Both the position numbers and the translations under genes were made by a program. The notes under the pieces are model-generated. The model had not been told where the DNA came from, searched no databases, and was given only the letters and a program-made list of their open reading frames with translations. 14,869 nt of DNA from Glo-17 sp964637835 (GTDB taxonomy: Bacteria; Krumholzibacteriota; Krumholzibacteriia; LZORAL124-64-63): the NCBI GenBank assembly GCA_964637835.1, contig CAZWYF010000071.1, positions 1 to 14,869 of the forward strand. The letters are read 5' to 3'. Each line of letters starts with the position of its first letter. The first letter of the stretch is position 1. Positions 7,540-14,869 of this stretch are shown piece after piece.

Positions 7540-8052
7540 GTGTCTCTCGACCCCGCTTCCGATCCAGGCCGCCGTCCGGTGCACGGTGCGCCGCGGACCT
7601 CCGCCATCGCGCGCCCGGCCGTGGGCCGTCGTCCCGACTCGCCGCGCCGCTGGCTGCTGGCGCTGCTGGGGCTGTTCTGCGTGGGCCTGGCCGCCATCGG
7701 CGTGGTGATTCCCGGCATGCCCACCACCGTCTTCCTCATCGCCGCGACCTGGCTCTTCACCCGCAGCTGCCCGTGGCTCGAGGAGAAGCTGGTCCGGCAC
7801 CGCTTCTTCGCCCCGTTCCACGCCTACCTCGATCCCGAGACGCCCATGCCCCGGCGTGCGCGCATCGCCGCGCTCGTGGCCATGTGGACGGCGATCACCG
7901 TGAGCGCGGTGCTGCTCGGCCACGGGGCGCCGGATGGCGGCGCGCTGGCTGGCGGCACGTCGAGTGGCGGCACGTTGCTGGCGGTGCGAGCGGCGATGGT
8001 CGCGGCCGGGCTGGTGGGGACGGTGGTGATCCTGCGGGCGAGGCGCGGCTGA
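7540..8052 (+). CDS. ybaN: YbaN-family (DUF454) inner-membrane protein
   Basis: This 170-residue membrane protein has the DUF454 signature: hydrophobic LLALLGLFCVGLAAIGVVIP (39-58) with GMPTTVFLIAATWLFTRSCP (59-78), then WLEEKLVRHRFFAPFHAYL. Two further hydrophobic segments lie near 109-127 and 147-166, separated by a Gly-rich stretch (129-145). The first 36 residues are polar and unusually long for the family (E. coli YbaN is about 125 residues). GTG at 7540 is chosen because AGGAG at 7527-7531 sits eight bases upstream; GTG at 7501 in the same frame lacks such a site. YbaN has no established biochemical function. It is a single gene, divergent from ychJ and convergent with the FG-GAP gene. 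Confidence 0.85.
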   Translation: MSLDPASDPGRRPVHGAPRTSAIARPAVGRRPDSPRRWLLALLGLFCVGLAAIGVVIPGMPTTVFLIAATWLFTRSCPWLEEKLVRHRFFAPFHAYLDPETPMPRRARIAALVAMWTAITVSAVLLGHGAPDGGALAGGTSSGGTLLAVRAAMVAAGLVGTVVILRARRG

Positions 8053-8056
8053 CCCC

Positions 8057-8071
8057 GGCGCCGTCGGCGCC
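8057..8071. terminator. Short hairpin between convergent genes
   Basis: GGCGCC (8057-8062) and GGCGCC (8066-8071) pair around the loop GTC in the 30-base gap between the ends of ybaN and the FG-GAP gene. Its position suits a shared terminator, but there is no T run on either strand. Confidence 0.3.
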
Positions 8072-8082
8072 ACCGCGCCCGC

Positions 8083-9675
8083 TCACTTCATCAGCGTCAA
8101 CCGCGCCATGTCGGTGCCGCCAGCGGCCTGCAGCCGCGCCAGGTAGACGCCCGTCGGCATGGCCCGGCCCGCGGCATCCCGGCCATCCCAGCGCGTGGCG
8201 TGTCGTCCGGCCGCGAACGGCCGGCCGGCCAGGAGCGTGCGGACGTGACGGCCGGCCGCGTCGTGGATCGCCAGGGACACCGGCCCGCGCGCCGCGAGCT
8301 CGAAGGTGATCTCGGTGGCGGGATTGAACGGGTTGGGCTGGTTGCCGAGCAGGCGCGGCGCGGCCGCGGCACGCGCCACGTCGGACGGCCCGGGCGGGTC
8401 GGTGGTTTCGGGCGCCGCGGTGGCCGGCGGCGTGGCCAGGAACACCTTCACGGAGGGCTCGCCGGAGTTGCCCACCACCAGGTCGGGCCACTGGTCGCCG
8501 TTCAGGTCGCCGAAGGCGATGGCGGTGCCCACGGTGGGCGAGTCGTAGGTCCAGCTCGGCGCCGCGTCCAGCACGCCGTCCTGGTTGAGGTAGATGTGCA
8601 CGCGGCCATCGGAGAAGTGGCACTCGGCAAGGTCGGGATCGCCGTCGCGGTCCACGTCGCAGAAGCGCAGGTCGCTGTGGCCGTGGTACGGGGCCTCCGA
8701 CTGCCAGACCAGGGTCATGGTGCCGGCGTCGTTGCGCCAGAGCTGGGTGGGGTCGTGCCCGAGGGCCAGATCCACCCAGCCGTCGCCATCGACGTCGGCG
8801 AAGGCCACCCCCTTGTCCGCGCCGGTGTCGCCGGTGGTCCAGGCCGGGGTGGTCTGCAGGCCGCCCTCGTGGTTGTCGTGGACGCCCGAGGCGAAGGCGC
8901 TCCACTTGCTCACCGCCACCTCCGGCCAGCCGTCCTGATCCCAGTCCGCGGCGGCCAGGAAGTTCTGCAGCGACTCCTCCTGGGACTGCCAGGTGGGCCA
9001 GGGCGTCAACTCGCCGGCGATGTTCTCGAAGCCGAACATGGGACGGTACGGATCGAACTGGCTGGCGCCCTGGTTGGCGGTCACCAGGTCGAGGTCGCCG
9101 TCCAGGTCCCAGTCCACCAGCAGGCCGGCGTTGTTCCAGGCGCCGTCGGGCTCGGCGCTGGACCAGCCAGGCACGGGGTCGGGGCCATCCGGGCCGCCGA
9201 AGTAGATCACCGACGGCGAGGAGAGGCCGCCGCCGTTGGCGGCGAAGACGTCCAGATGGCCGTCGCCGTCGATGTCGCCCACCTGGACGTCGCCGGTGGA
9301 GACCTCGTCGGCGCTCACCCAGGAGGGCTGGTCCTCGAGCATGCCGCCGGTATTGAAGTAGATGAGGTTCTCCCAGTCCTCGTAGGGCGGATACGAGCTG
9401 GAGATGTAGCAGCCCACCACCACGTCGTTCCAGCCGTCGCCGTCGAGGTCGGCCACCTGCAGGCCGCCCACCTGCCGGCGCAGCGTGTTCTGCCAGTCGG
9501 GAGCGGTGCCGTAGGGGACGTCCTGGTCGTTCCCGAGCACCTGGCCGTCGGTGACGGCCGGCTGCAGGATGACGGTCCGATGCCCGTCGGCGGAGACCTC
9601 CACCGCCGGTGGTGCGGCGGCGGCCGCCGCGGTGACGATCATCAGCATCGCCGCGAGAGCTGTGGTTCGGATCAT
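8083..9675 (-). CDS. Secreted FG-GAP/VCBS beta-propeller protein with FlgD-like C-terminal tail
   Basis: This 530-residue exported protein of unknown ligand begins with a signal peptide (about 1-20, basic MIRT then Ala-rich core). Seven FG-GAP/VCBS repeats follow, each with an Asp-rich calcium-type loop: DLDGDG at 76, DIDGDG at 134, DWDLDGD at 188, DWDQDG at 244, DVDGDG at 294, DVDRDGD at 340 and DLNGDQ at 390. Spacing of 46-58 residues fits a seven-bladed propeller. A Pro/Thr/Ala linker (about 415-438) leads to a FlgD Ig-like domain (about 440-530) with LLGNQPNPFNPATEITFEL, GRHVRTLL, RWDGRDAAGR and GVYLARLQA. In FCB-type bacteria this tail is common on secreted proteins and may be a sorting or attachment domain. 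ATG at 9675 has GGAG seven bases upstream. A single gene, divergent from pepT. Confidence 0.88.
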   Translation of the reverse strand: MIRTTALAAMLMIVTAAAAAAPPAVEVSADGHRTVILQPAVTDGQVLGNDQDVPYGTAPDWQNTLRRQVGGLQVADLDGDGWNDVVVGCYISSSYPPYEDWENLIYFNTGGMLEDQPSWVSADEVSTGDVQVGDIDGDGHLDVFAANGGGLSSPSVIYFGGPDGPDPVPGWSSAEPDGAWNNAGLLVDWDLDGDLDLVTANQGASQFDPYRPMFGFENIAGELTPWPTWQSQEESLQNFLAAADWDQDGWPEVAVSKWSAFASGVHDNHEGGLQTTPAWTTGDTGADKGVAFADVDGDGWVDLALGHDPTQLWRNDAGTMTLVWQSEAPYHGHSDLRFCDVDRDGDPDLAECHFSDGRVHIYLNQDGVLDAAPSWTYDSPTVGTAIAFGDLNGDQWPDLVVGNSGEPSVKVFLATPPATAAPETTDPPGPSDVARAAAAPRLLGNQPNPFNPATEITFELAARGPVSLAIHDAAGRHVRTLLAGRPFAAGRHATRWDGRDAAGRAMPTGVYLARLQAAGGTDMARLTLMK

Positions 9676-9772
9676 GGTCGTGCTCCGGGTTCGAGGCGGG
9701 GTCCGTCCCGGTCATGGGCCACGGCGAGTGTACCGCGTCCGCGGCGCCTTTTCCAGGCCCCCGGCCGCCGGC

Positions 9773-9801
9773 TTGCCCCCCCAGGGTACGCTTCCTATCA
9801 T
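9773..9801 (+). promoter_or_regulatory. Candidate sigma-70-type promoter of pepT
   Basis: TTGCCC (9773-9778) and TATCAT (9796-9801, five of six consensus bases) are 17 bases apart, giving a leader of about 70 bases before the pepT ATG. It lies in the 201-base divergent gap 9676-9876. A weaker minus-strand candidate for the FG-GAP gene (TACACT read on the minus strand near 9728-9733) is too poor to call. Confidence 0.45.
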
Positions 9802-9876
9802 GGGCCGGTTCGAACCACCATTCGCCGCGCGGCCCCCGGCGCGCCGCGTCCATCCCGGATCCCACGGAGGCCCGTC

Positions 9877-11291
9877 ATGCTCGAGCGCAGTGCCGACTCC
9901 AAGTTCCCCAGCCTGGTCGATCGCTTCGTCAAGTACGCCAAGGTCAACACCCAGAGCAGCGACGAGAGCGACACCTACCCCTCCACCGAGCGCCAGTTCG
10001 ACCTCGCCCGCATCCTCGTCGATGAGCTGAAGGAGCTGGGCCTGACCGATGCCGCCGTGGACGAGCACTGCTACGTGACGGCCACCCTGCCAGCCACCCC
10101 GGGCTGCGAGAACGTGCCGGCCATCGCCTTCGTCGCCCACGTGGACACCTACCCCGAGGTCTCCGGCGAGAACGTCGAGCCCGTCTTCCACGAGAACTAC
10201 CAGGGCGGCGACATCGCGCTGCCGAAGAACGGGATCGTGATCAAGGAGAGCGAGAACCCGTACCNNNNNNNNNNNNNNNNNNNNNNNNNNNNNNNNNNNN
10301 NNNNNNNNNNNNNNNNNNNNNNNNNNNNNNNNNNNNNNNNNNNNNNNNNNNNNNNNNNNNNNNNGACATCGCGCTGCCGAAGAACGGGATCGTGATCAAG
10401 GAGAGCGAGAACCCGTACCTGAAGACGTGCATCGGTGAGACCATCATCACCGCCGACGGCACCACCCTGCTGGGCGCCGACGACAAGGCCGGCATCGCCG
10501 AGATCATGGAAGCGCTCACGCGCATCGTGGAGAACCCTGATTTCGCCCACGGCCCCATCAAGATCGGTTTCACGCCGGACGAGGAGGTGGGCCAGGGCGT
10601 CAAGCACTTCGACATCGAGAAGTTCGGCGCGCTGGTGGCCTACACCATGGATGGCGGCAAGCGCGGCGAGGTGGAGCACGAGACCTTCTGCGCCGACACC
10701 GCCATCGTCACCTTCACCGGCCGCGACATCCACCCCGGCTTCGCCAAGGACAAGCTGGTCTCCTCGATCAAGGTCGCCGGCAGCTTCCTGGCCGGCCTGC
10801 CCCGCGAGGGCGCCCCGGAGACCACCGAGGGCAAGCAGGGCTACATCCATCCCGTGAGCGTCAAGGGCAACACCAGCACCACCGAGGTGGCGCTGCTGAT
10901 CCGCGACTTCGACGTGGACCAGCTGCCGGTCAAGGCCGACAGGATCCGCGAGTACGCCGCGAAGGCCTGCGAGCAGTGGCCGGGCTCGAGCTTCGAGGTG
11001 CAGATCAAGCAGTACTACCGCAACATGAAGTACGATTTGGAGAAGGAGCCCCGGGCGGTGGAGTACGCCCTGGAGGCGGTCAAGCGCACCGGCCTGGAGC
11101 CGCAGCTCGGCTCGATCCGTGGCGGCACCGATGGCGCCGTGCTCTCGGCCCGCGGCCTGCCCACGCCCAACATCTTCACCGGCGAGCAGAGCTTCCACGG
11201 CTACACCGAGTGGTGCTGCCTGAAGGACATGGAGCTGGCCACCCAGACCATCCTGCAGCTGATCACGGTGTGGCGGGAGAAGGAGGCGTAG
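9877..11291 (+). CDS. pepT: Peptidase T (tripeptide aminopeptidase), split by an assembly gap
   Basis: A cytoplasmic M20-family dizinc enzyme that removes the N-terminal residue of tripeptides. As written the frame is broken by 100 N. If the 55-bp duplicate and the Ns are collapsed, it is one 419-residue protein, close to the 408-410 of known PepT. In that merged numbering FVAHVDT gives H88 and D90, LGADDKAG gives D150, FTPDEEVGQG gives the catalytic E184 and ligand E185, YTMDGG gives D207, RDIHPGFAKDK gives H234, and FTGEQSFHGYTEW gives H389. The set of metal ligands and catalytic residues is therefore complete. ATG at 9877 has GGAGG (9866-9870) six bases upstream. A single gene with its own candidate promoter and terminator. 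Function is firm; the break is an artefact. Confidence 0.93.
10210..10419. other. Scaffold gap (100 N) between exact 55-bp duplicates: assembly artefact
   Basis: Bases 10210-10264 are identical to 10365-10419, with exactly 100 N (10265-10364) between. Removing 10265-10419 (155 bases, not a multiple of three) restores an uninterrupted pepT frame through SENPYLKTCIGE. Fifty-five is a common k-mer length of de Bruijn graph assemblers, so two contigs sharing a k-mer end were probably joined with a standard N spacer instead of being merged. No real sequence appears to be missing. Confidence 0.9.
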
Positions 11292-11351
11292 GCCGCCCTC
11301 TCCGCTGGCCGGCGCACCGCCGCGGCCAGACCGCACGTGACGCTGACGCGC

Positions 11352-11377
11352 GAGGCCGTCCCCCCGGGGGCGGCCTC
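11352..11377 (+). terminator. Hairpin after pepT, probable terminator
   Basis: GAGGCCG (11352-11358) pairs with CGGCCTC (11371-11377), and the interior C run and G run (11360-11370) extend the stem. It starts 60 bases after the pepT stop. It is followed by gtcgtcgtctt rather than a clean T run, so termination efficiency is uncertain. Confidence 0.5.
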
Positions 11378-11409
11378 GTCGTCGTCTTGCCGGGACCGAG
11401 GGGCCGCGG

Positions 11410-11428
11410 CCCAGGCGCGCGGCCTGGG
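11410..11428 (-). terminator. Hairpin just after the sigma-54 activator gene
   Basis: CCCAGGC (11410-11416) pairs with GCCTGGG (11422-11428) with a 5-base loop. On the minus strand it begins two bases after the activator's stop. No T run follows, so it is a probable but atypical terminator. Confidence 0.4.
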
Positions 11429-11430
11429 GT

Positions 11431-12861
<1,431 letters not shown>

Positions 12862-12898
12862 GGCGGTTCCTCCGGAGAACATGATCGGCCAGGAACCC

Positions 12899-12942
12899 GT
12901 TGCATGCAACATTTTCGCTGCAACACATCCGTTGCACGCAAC
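12899..12942. promoter_or_regulatory. Paired palindromes: probable enhancer (UAS) for the sigma-54 activator
   Basis: GTTGCATGCAAC (12899-12910) is a perfect 12-bp palindrome; GTTGCACGCAAC (12931-12942) has the same 5-bp arms. Their centres are 32 bases apart, about three helical turns, so dimers would sit on one DNA face. A half site TGCAAC lies between them (12919-12924). All three are followed by A, giving three GCAACA copies. They lie about 150-185 bases upstream of the expected trxA start, normal for a sigma-54 enhancer, and 38-81 bases upstream of the activator's ATG. The first palindrome overlaps a weak -35-like TTGCAT (12909-12904) with GATCAT 17 bases on (12886-12881), which would allow autorepression. 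Confidence 0.75.
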
Positions 12943-13063
12943 ACTCCGTCGCGCCAGGTCCCGGGGACGACCCCGTCGGCGAAGCTCCGCGACGAGAGCG
13001 TAAGCCGTTGTCTCGTGGTCGTTGGGATGGACGGTCGGCACGACGCGCCTCCGGACGGACCGG

Positions 13064-13078
13064 TGGCACGGTCCCTGC
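13064..13078 (+). promoter_or_regulatory. Sigma-54 (-24/-12) promoter of trxA
   Basis: TGGCACGGTCCCTGC has the invariant GG (13065-13066) and GC (13077-13078) exactly ten bases apart, and the full TGGCACG of the -24 element. Compared with the consensus YTGGCACGRNNNTTGCW it differs at the first Y, one T of the -12 element and the final W. Transcription would start near 13090, leaving a leader of about 77 bases that includes a perfect hairpin GCAGGC-CCCC-GCCTGC (13104-13119). An inverted repeat GGACCG-N6-CGGTCC (13057-13074) overlaps the core element. Confidence 0.82.
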
Positions 13079-13166
13079 GATGACCGGCCCGAACGCAAGG
13101 AGAGCAGGCCCCCGCCTGCAACACCCCCCGCCGCCCCGAGGCGGCGACCGAGGAAGGACACGACCC

Positions 13167-13490
13167 ATGAGCCAGGTGATGCAGTTCGACAGCAAGAACT
13201 TCGAGACCGAGGTCCTCGCCAGCGACCAGCCCGTGCTGGTGGACTTCTGGGCCCCCTGGTGCGGCCCCTGCAAGATGATCGGCCCGGTGATCGAGGAGCT
13301 GGCCGGCGACTACGACGGCAAGGTCAAGGTGGGCAAGGTCAACGTGGACGACAACCAGCAGATCGCGGCCCAGTATGGCATCCGCGGCATCCCCACGGTG
13401 ATGCTGTTCAAGGGTGGTCAGCAGGTGGAGAGCTTCGTGGGCCTGCAGCAGAAGGCCGACCTGGCCGCCGCCCTGGACAAGAACCTCTAG
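13167..13490 (+). CDS. trxA: Thioredoxin
   Basis: This 107-residue cytoplasmic disulfide reductase has the canonical length and motifs: VDFWAPWCGPCKM with the active-site C32 and C35, the buried D25, and YGIRGIPTVMLF with cis-Pro 76. ATG at 13167 is preceded by AGGAAGGA (13151-13158) at a good distance. It is a single-gene unit between a sigma-54 promoter and two strong hairpins, divergent from a sigma-54 activator. Thioredoxins are usually made from housekeeping promoters, so apparent sigma-54 control is the odd point. It may be a second, inducible thioredoxin of the cell; the window cannot show whether others exist. Confidence 0.96.
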   Translation: MSQVMQFDSKNFETEVLASDQPVLVDFWAPWCGPCKMIGPVIEELAGDYDGKVKVGKVNVDDNQQIAAQYGIRGIPTVMLFKGGQQVESFVGLQQKADLAAALDKNL

Positions 13491-13498
13491 CCCGGCAC

Positions 13499-13527
13499 CC
13501 CGTCGCTCGCCAGCGGCGAGCGACGGG
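13499..13527 (+). terminator. Long hairpin after trxA (first of two)
   Basis: A perfect 13-bp stem, CCCGTCGCTCGCC (13499-13511) with GGCGAGCGACGGG (13515-13527), closes a 3-base loop AGC. It begins eight bases after the trxA stop. No T run follows. Confidence 0.6.
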
Positions 13528-13533
13528 CGAGAT

Positions 13534-13572
13534 CAGCGGCCGCCGGCGTCACGGGGACACCGGCGGCCGCTG
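13534..13572 (+). terminator. Second long hairpin after trxA
   Basis: CAGCGGCCGCCGG (13534-13546) pairs perfectly with CCGGCGGCCGCTG (13560-13572); the 13-base loop can form a further short GTC/GAC stem. It follows the first hairpin by six bases and also lacks a T run. The rest of the gap to 13684 holds a weak promoter-like pair, TTGATT (13636-13641) and CATGAC (13659-13664), 17 bases apart, in front of the next gene. Confidence 0.5.
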
Positions 13573-13684
13573 CGCGCGCGCCGCCGGCCAATCGGCCCGT
13601 CGCCTCGCTTGCGCTTTCCGCGCCCCCCGCGCAACTTGATTCCTGGATTCTCCGGTCTCATGACCCTCGCACGGGAGCGGCCCC

Positions 13685-14584
13685 ATGCCCGGTTTCCTCG
13701 ACGGTGTGCGCAAGGTGTTCGGCGGCGGCGACGACGACCGGCCCAACAACGTGGTGTTCATCGTGTTCGACAGCTGCCGCTGGGACGCCTACCAGGCCGC
13801 CCGCACCCCCAGCCTCGACCGCATCGGCGTGGCCGAGAAACGCTACAGCTACGCCAGCTGGACCAGCCCCAGCCACTACACGTTCCTCATGGGCATGGTC
13901 CCGCACCGCAGCCCCAGGGGCGTCTTCGCCTCCAACGTCTACCGCGAGGAGTTCGCCACCTGGTCCGAGCGCCTCAACATCCCGGACGTGGAGTTCCAGG
14001 CGTTCGTCCCCCAGCTCAACCTGCCGCACTTCCTGAAGCAGCAGGGCTACTGGTGCGAGGGCTGGGTCTCGCTGCCCGTGCTCAACCCCATGACCAGCAT
14101 GGCGGCCCACTTCGACCGCTACGAGCTGGCGCCCGCCCACAACGACCTCGGCCAGATCCTCGACCGGCTCGCCTTCCGGGACGACCGCCCCAGCTTCTTC
14201 TTCATCAACACCGGCGAGACCCACTACCCGTACCTGTTGCCAGGCGAGAGCGCCGACGACCTGCCCCACATCTCCGGCGTCCACGGCGTGTTCAAGTCCC
14301 TGGACCAGTTCCTCCAGAACCCCGGCGAGTACCTCGAGGAGCGCCGCGAGGACCGCTTCTTCTCCCCGGAGCAGTTCCGCGCCTTCCACGACAAGCAGAT
14401 CGCCTGCGTGGAGTACCTCGACGGCGTGGTGGGCCGCTTCCTCGAGCGCTGCCCGGCCAGCACCCACCTGATGATCATGAGCGACCACGGCGAGCTGTTC
14501 GGCGAGGACGGCTACTTCGGCCACGGCCCCATCTTCCACGAGAAGGTCTTCGAGGTCTTCTACCTGGAGGGCCGGCGGCCCTAG
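13685..14584 (+). CDS. Sulfatase/alkaline-phosphatase-fold metalloenzyme with Thr in place of the catalytic Cys
   Basis: This 299-residue protein has the sulfatase-family layout: NNVVFIVFDSCRWDAY with the metal-binding D29, then the nucleophile region YASWTSPSHYTFLMG (56-70), GETHYPY (177-183), FHDKQIACVEYLDGVVG (234-250) and MSDHGELFGEDGYFGHG (265-281) with D267, H268 and H280. Where sulfatases have C/S-x-P-S-R, it reads T60-S-P-S-H, so the formylglycine residue is absent. A Thr nucleophile is found in related phosphotransferases, which makes phosphate or phosphodiester chemistry more likely than sulfate. It is shorter than typical sulfatases (over 400) and lacks a signal peptide, so it appears cytoplasmic. 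ATG at 13685 has GGGAG seven bases upstream. Substrate unknown. Confidence 0.75.
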   Translation: MPGFLDGVRKVFGGGDDDRPNNVVFIVFDSCRWDAYQAARTPSLDRIGVAEKRYSYASWTSPSHYTFLMGMVPHRSPRGVFASNVYREEFATWSERLNIPDVEFQAFVPQLNLPHFLKQQGYWCEGWVSLPVLNPMTSMAAHFDRYELAPAHNDLGQILDRLAFRDDRPSFFFINTGETHYPYLLPGESADDLPHISGVHGVFKSLDQFLQNPGEYLEERREDRFFSPEQFRAFHDKQIACVEYLDGVVGRFLERCPASTHLMIMSDHGELFGEDGYFGHGPIFHEKVFEVFYLEGRRP

Positions 14585-14589
14585 CGAGC

Positions 14590-14608
14590 GTCCGGCGGCG
14601 CGCCGGAC
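14590..14608. terminator. Hairpin between convergent genes, probable two-way terminator
   Basis: GTCCGGCG (14590-14597) pairs with CGCCGGAC (14601-14608) around a 3-base loop, starting five bases after the sulfatase-like stop, in the 58-base gap before the convergent gene at 14643. No T run is present. Confidence 0.45.
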
Positions 14609-14642
14609 ACGGTCGCGCCCCCGGGCCAGGCCGCCACGGATC

Positions 14643-14869
14643 TCAGCGGCCGCCAGCCAGCAGGTCGACGATGGCCGGGGTCACCTGATCCAGCCGTGTC
14701 AATCCCGTGACGAATTCCCGCGCCCCCGGGCCCCACGCCGCCAGGGGCACGGGCTGCCGGGTGTGCGTCTTGACCGAGGCATCCTCCACGTTGCCGTGGT
14801 CCGAGCACAGCAGGACCAGGGCGTCGGCCGGCCGGCAGGAGAGGACCGCGCGCAGGAAGCCGTCGAATC
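14643..14869 (-). CDS. Metalloenzyme of the iPGM/alkaline-phosphatase superfamily (partial, N-terminus beyond right edge)
   Basis: The last 74 residues and stop (TGA at 14645-14643) of a minus-strand gene are present; the window edge cuts it mid-codon. The sequence has LVLLCSDHGNVEDASV and THTRQPVPLAAWGPGA. These match the C-terminal metal site of cofactor-independent phosphoglycerate mutase-like enzymes (DHGN.E, then HT..PVP), so an H/D-ligated dimetal phosphohydrolase or mutase is likely. It ends in a helix TPAIVDLLAGG, common at this position. The precise enzyme, for example iPGM, phosphopentomutase or an uncharacterised phosphatase, cannot be decided from this fragment. It converges on another protein of the same superfamily. 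Confidence 0.75.
   Translation of the reverse strand, partial: FDGFLRAVLSCRPADALVLLCSDHGNVEDASVKTHTRQPVPLAAWGPGAREFVTGLTRLDQVTPAIVDLLAGGR

Noticed and set aside
7540..8073. Minus-strand frame spanning 7342-8073
   Set aside because: Antisense to ybaN, rich in Arg, His and Gly, with no motif; ybaN has a well-placed Shine-Dalgarno sequence and the DUF454 signature.
8200..10395. 731-residue open frame on the + strand reaching into pepT
   Set aside because: It is antisense to the FG-GAP gene, then merges in frame with the start of pepT and runs through the Ns; only the part from 9877 is real.
10210..10419. Target-site duplication of a mobile element hidden in the N gap
   Set aside because: Fifty-five bases is far longer than usual target duplications, the N count is a round 100, and merging the copies restores a complete enzyme.
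12944..12964. Second sigma-54 promoter, on the minus strand for the activator
   Set aside because: A TGGCGC followed by TTGC can be seen on the minus strand, but GG and GC are 14 bases apart rather than 10.

Overview
The window is very GC-rich, with G or C at most third codon positions. It encodes a Gram-negative envelope: an Omp85-type barrel, an OmpA-domain lipoprotein-like/periplasmic protein, and two LPS-core-type glycosyltransferases. It also holds a secreted FG-GAP beta-propeller ending in a FlgD-like tail of the 'NQPNPFNPATEI' type. That tail, together with the GC content, suggests a FCB-group or related lineage such as Krumholzibacteriota or Eisenbacteria. This placement is inference. 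The sequence looks like a metagenomic or draft scaffold: a 100-N gap at 10265-10364 is flanked by an exact 55-bp duplication.

Layout. 1-166: the last codons of a + strand gene and a strong intrinsic terminator. 167-4775 (minus): a tightly packed five-gene operon, read from the right as VAT-1-like quinone oxidoreductase, WaaE-like GT2, GT9 heptosyltransferase-like, OmpA-domain coiled-coil protein and MntP manganese exporter. Three junctions are stop/start overlaps, and a 9-bp tandem repeat sits on the first one. 4850-7269 (minus): a YchJ-like SEC-C protein followed by a single-POTRA Omp85-like protein. 7540-8052 (plus): YbaN/DUF454 membrane protein. 8083-9675 (minus): the secreted seven-repeat FG-GAP protein. 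9877-11291 (plus): peptidase T, split only by the assembly gap. 11431-12861 (minus): a PAS-AAA+-Fis sigma-54 activator. 13167-13490 (plus): thioredoxin. 13685-14584 (plus): a sulfatase/alkaline-phosphatase-fold protein. 14643-end (minus): the C-terminus of an iPGM-like metalloenzyme.

The most interesting unit is 11431-13527. A PAS-domain bacterial enhancer-binding protein is transcribed divergently from a thioredoxin gene. The thioredoxin gene has a near-consensus -24/-12 sigma-54 promoter (GG-N10-GC, TGGCACG core). About 150-185 bp upstream of its expected transcription start lie two GTTGCA/TGCAAC palindromes whose centres are 32 bp (three helical turns) apart. This has the layout of a self-contained sigma-54 thioredoxin switch: sensor-activator, enhancer, promoter and target, closed by two long hairpins after trxA. 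The PAS domain carries two cysteines that could act in redox sensing, which is speculative.

The left operon looks devoted to outer-membrane and LPS-core construction, with an oxidoreductase and a metal exporter carried along. The remaining genes are ordinary housekeeping or envelope functions.
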